Below, piece by piece: positions 34,779-35,755 of a DNA stretch of 35,755 nucleotides (position 1 is the first letter of the stretch; each line of letters starts with the position of its first letter). The notes beneath the pieces were generated by a model, which was not told where the DNA came from, ran no database searches, and saw nothing but the letters and a program-made list of their open reading frames with translations. Source of the stretch: a bacterium (GTDB taxonomy: Bacteria; Patescibacteriota; Microgenomatia; Levybacterales; UBA12049); contig JAUYMJ010000015.1 in NCBI GenBank assembly GCA_030698775.1, positions 1 to 35,755 of the forward strand, read 5' to 3'. A program made the position numbers and the translations under genes.

Positions 34779-35420
34779 TCACCAATTTGCTAACCAACCC
34801 CTCATCAGGTCGATTTCATTTGACTGTGCGGTAATGATGTCATCAGCAAGTTTCTTCATTTCCGGACGGTTTGTTCCGTTTTTCAGCATGCTTGCCATCA
34901 TCACAGCCATTTGGTGGTGTGGGATCATCTCTTCAACAAATTCACGGTCAAAGTCAGCCGCATTTTCAAGCGTAGCAATATCCGCCTCATTCCCCATCAT
35001 GCCCATATGCATAGAATTCTGCTGTGCAGAACCCATCCCATGTTGACCCATCACATTTTCTCCCGTAGGTACATCTTTTCCAAACCAGTCTGTGTACCAA
35101 ATCTTCATCTGGTCTATTTCTTTGCTCTGGGAATCAATAATATTTTGCGCAAGGGTCCTGACTTCAGATCTCTTTGCGATCTTTAATGCAAGTTCCGCCA
35201 TAGTAATAGCGTCTTCATGGTGTGGAATCATTTGCTCGATAAAATGAGCGTCAATCGCACTCGAACCCGTGATCAGCGCTTGGCTTCCTCCACGTATTCC
35301 CATCGCCTGCATCATTCCATATTGATTATTGTTTACGGCATTCGTTGCGAGAAACCAAACAAGGACGCCACCGATTAGCACGCCTATTATTCCGTATACC
35401 AAAGGATCTCTTTGCTTCAT
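34779..35420 (-). CDS. Tandem DUF305 (ferritin-like) protein, membrane anchored
   Basis: Two copies of the HFIEQMIPHHEDAITMAELAL / REFVEEMIPHHQMAVMMASML module. Confidence 0.92.
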   Translation of the reverse strand: MKQRDPLVYGIIGVLIGGVLVWFLATNAVNNNQYGMMQAMGIRGGSQALITGSSAIDAHFIEQMIPHHEDAITMAELALKIAKRSEVRTLAQNIIDSQSKEIDQMKIWYTDWFGKDVPTGENVMGQHGMGSAQQNSMHMGMMGNEADIATLENAADFDREFVEEMIPHHQMAVMMASMLKNGTNRPEMKKLADDIITAQSNEIDLMRGWLANW

Positions 35421-35449
35421 AATCTTCACCTCCTTATTCTATAGTTAGT

Positions 35450-35746
35450 TTATATCCTTTTTGCAATCTTATAAAGAACAAAAATGAGCAGAATGACAAA
35501 GAGTAGATTGAGAGCAATGTTTCCCCCAACATATTGATTGACATACCCACTCGTTCCGGTAATCATCGTTGTAAATCCTTCCGTATCTTCCTTCCCGAGT
35601 CTTCCGATAGACTTAAGATAAAGTATCAAAACTCCGGTAAAGAAAAAAATGATGCTAGCTACTACGTTACTTACTATTACGATTCGCTCTCTTCCCAAGA
35701 ATTGAAAGCTGAACACTTTCTTTCTCAAAAACATGAACTTTGTCAT
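35450..35746 (-). CDS. Small membrane protein, unknown function
   Basis: Two hydrophobic segments; upstream of the DUF305 gene in the same orientation. Confidence 0.6.
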   Translation of the reverse strand: MTKFMFLRKKVFSFQFLGRERIVIVSNVVASIIFFFTGVLILYLKSIGRLGKEDTEGFTTMITGTSGYVNQYVGGNIALNLLFVILLIFVLYKIAKRI

Positions 35747-35755
35747 TTTTCCCGA

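Noticed and set aside
1-35755. tRNA, rRNA, CRISPR array, transposase or integrase genes
   Set aside because: None recognised on either strand by reading the ORF translations and intergenic DNA; subtle or degenerate copies cannot be excluded without covariance or profile searches.

Overview
The window looks like a chromosomal segment from a Candidate Phyla Radiation (Patescibacteria/Microgenomates-like) bacterium; this is inferred from protein styles and repeat types, not tested. From 1 to about 21.8 kb it is mostly housekeeping: ddl, alr, dnaB, an M24 peptidase, hisS, rpmE, prfA, a Kef-type antiporter, a DnaQ-Cho-like nuclease, a SurA_N/HtrA/CtpA envelope group, rpsR-ssb-rpsF and ychF. From 21.9 to 31.9 kb is an accessory zone: a sensor-OtsA fusion plus a GT4 glycosyltransferase, an AbrB-Doc toxin-antitoxin pair, a secreted multidomain protein, a pseudo-receiver protein, an orphan protein and a divergent PfkB kinase. 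From 31.9 kb to the end is a metal/DUF305/DUF5676 cluster with a lycopene-cyclase-type membrane protein and gene remnants. The main discovery is a fossil array around ychF. At least four extra 5'-terminal ychF fragments ([17 protein letters not shown]-like), all in ychF orientation, sit at the junctions of accessory cassettes, and an extra 3'-terminal ychF fragment (VIEFKIGS-stop) lies just downstream of the gene. The clearest fragments differ from the resident gene almost only at synonymous positions, so they look like ends of formerly functional, divergent ychF alleles. This suggests repeated integration or replacement at ychF. A second theme is palindromic repeats inserted in frame into coding genes (two in ychF, one each in hisS and the M24 peptidase). 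A third is a recurrent promoter layout with the -10 box ending about 6 nt before the start codon, implying leaderless mRNAs.
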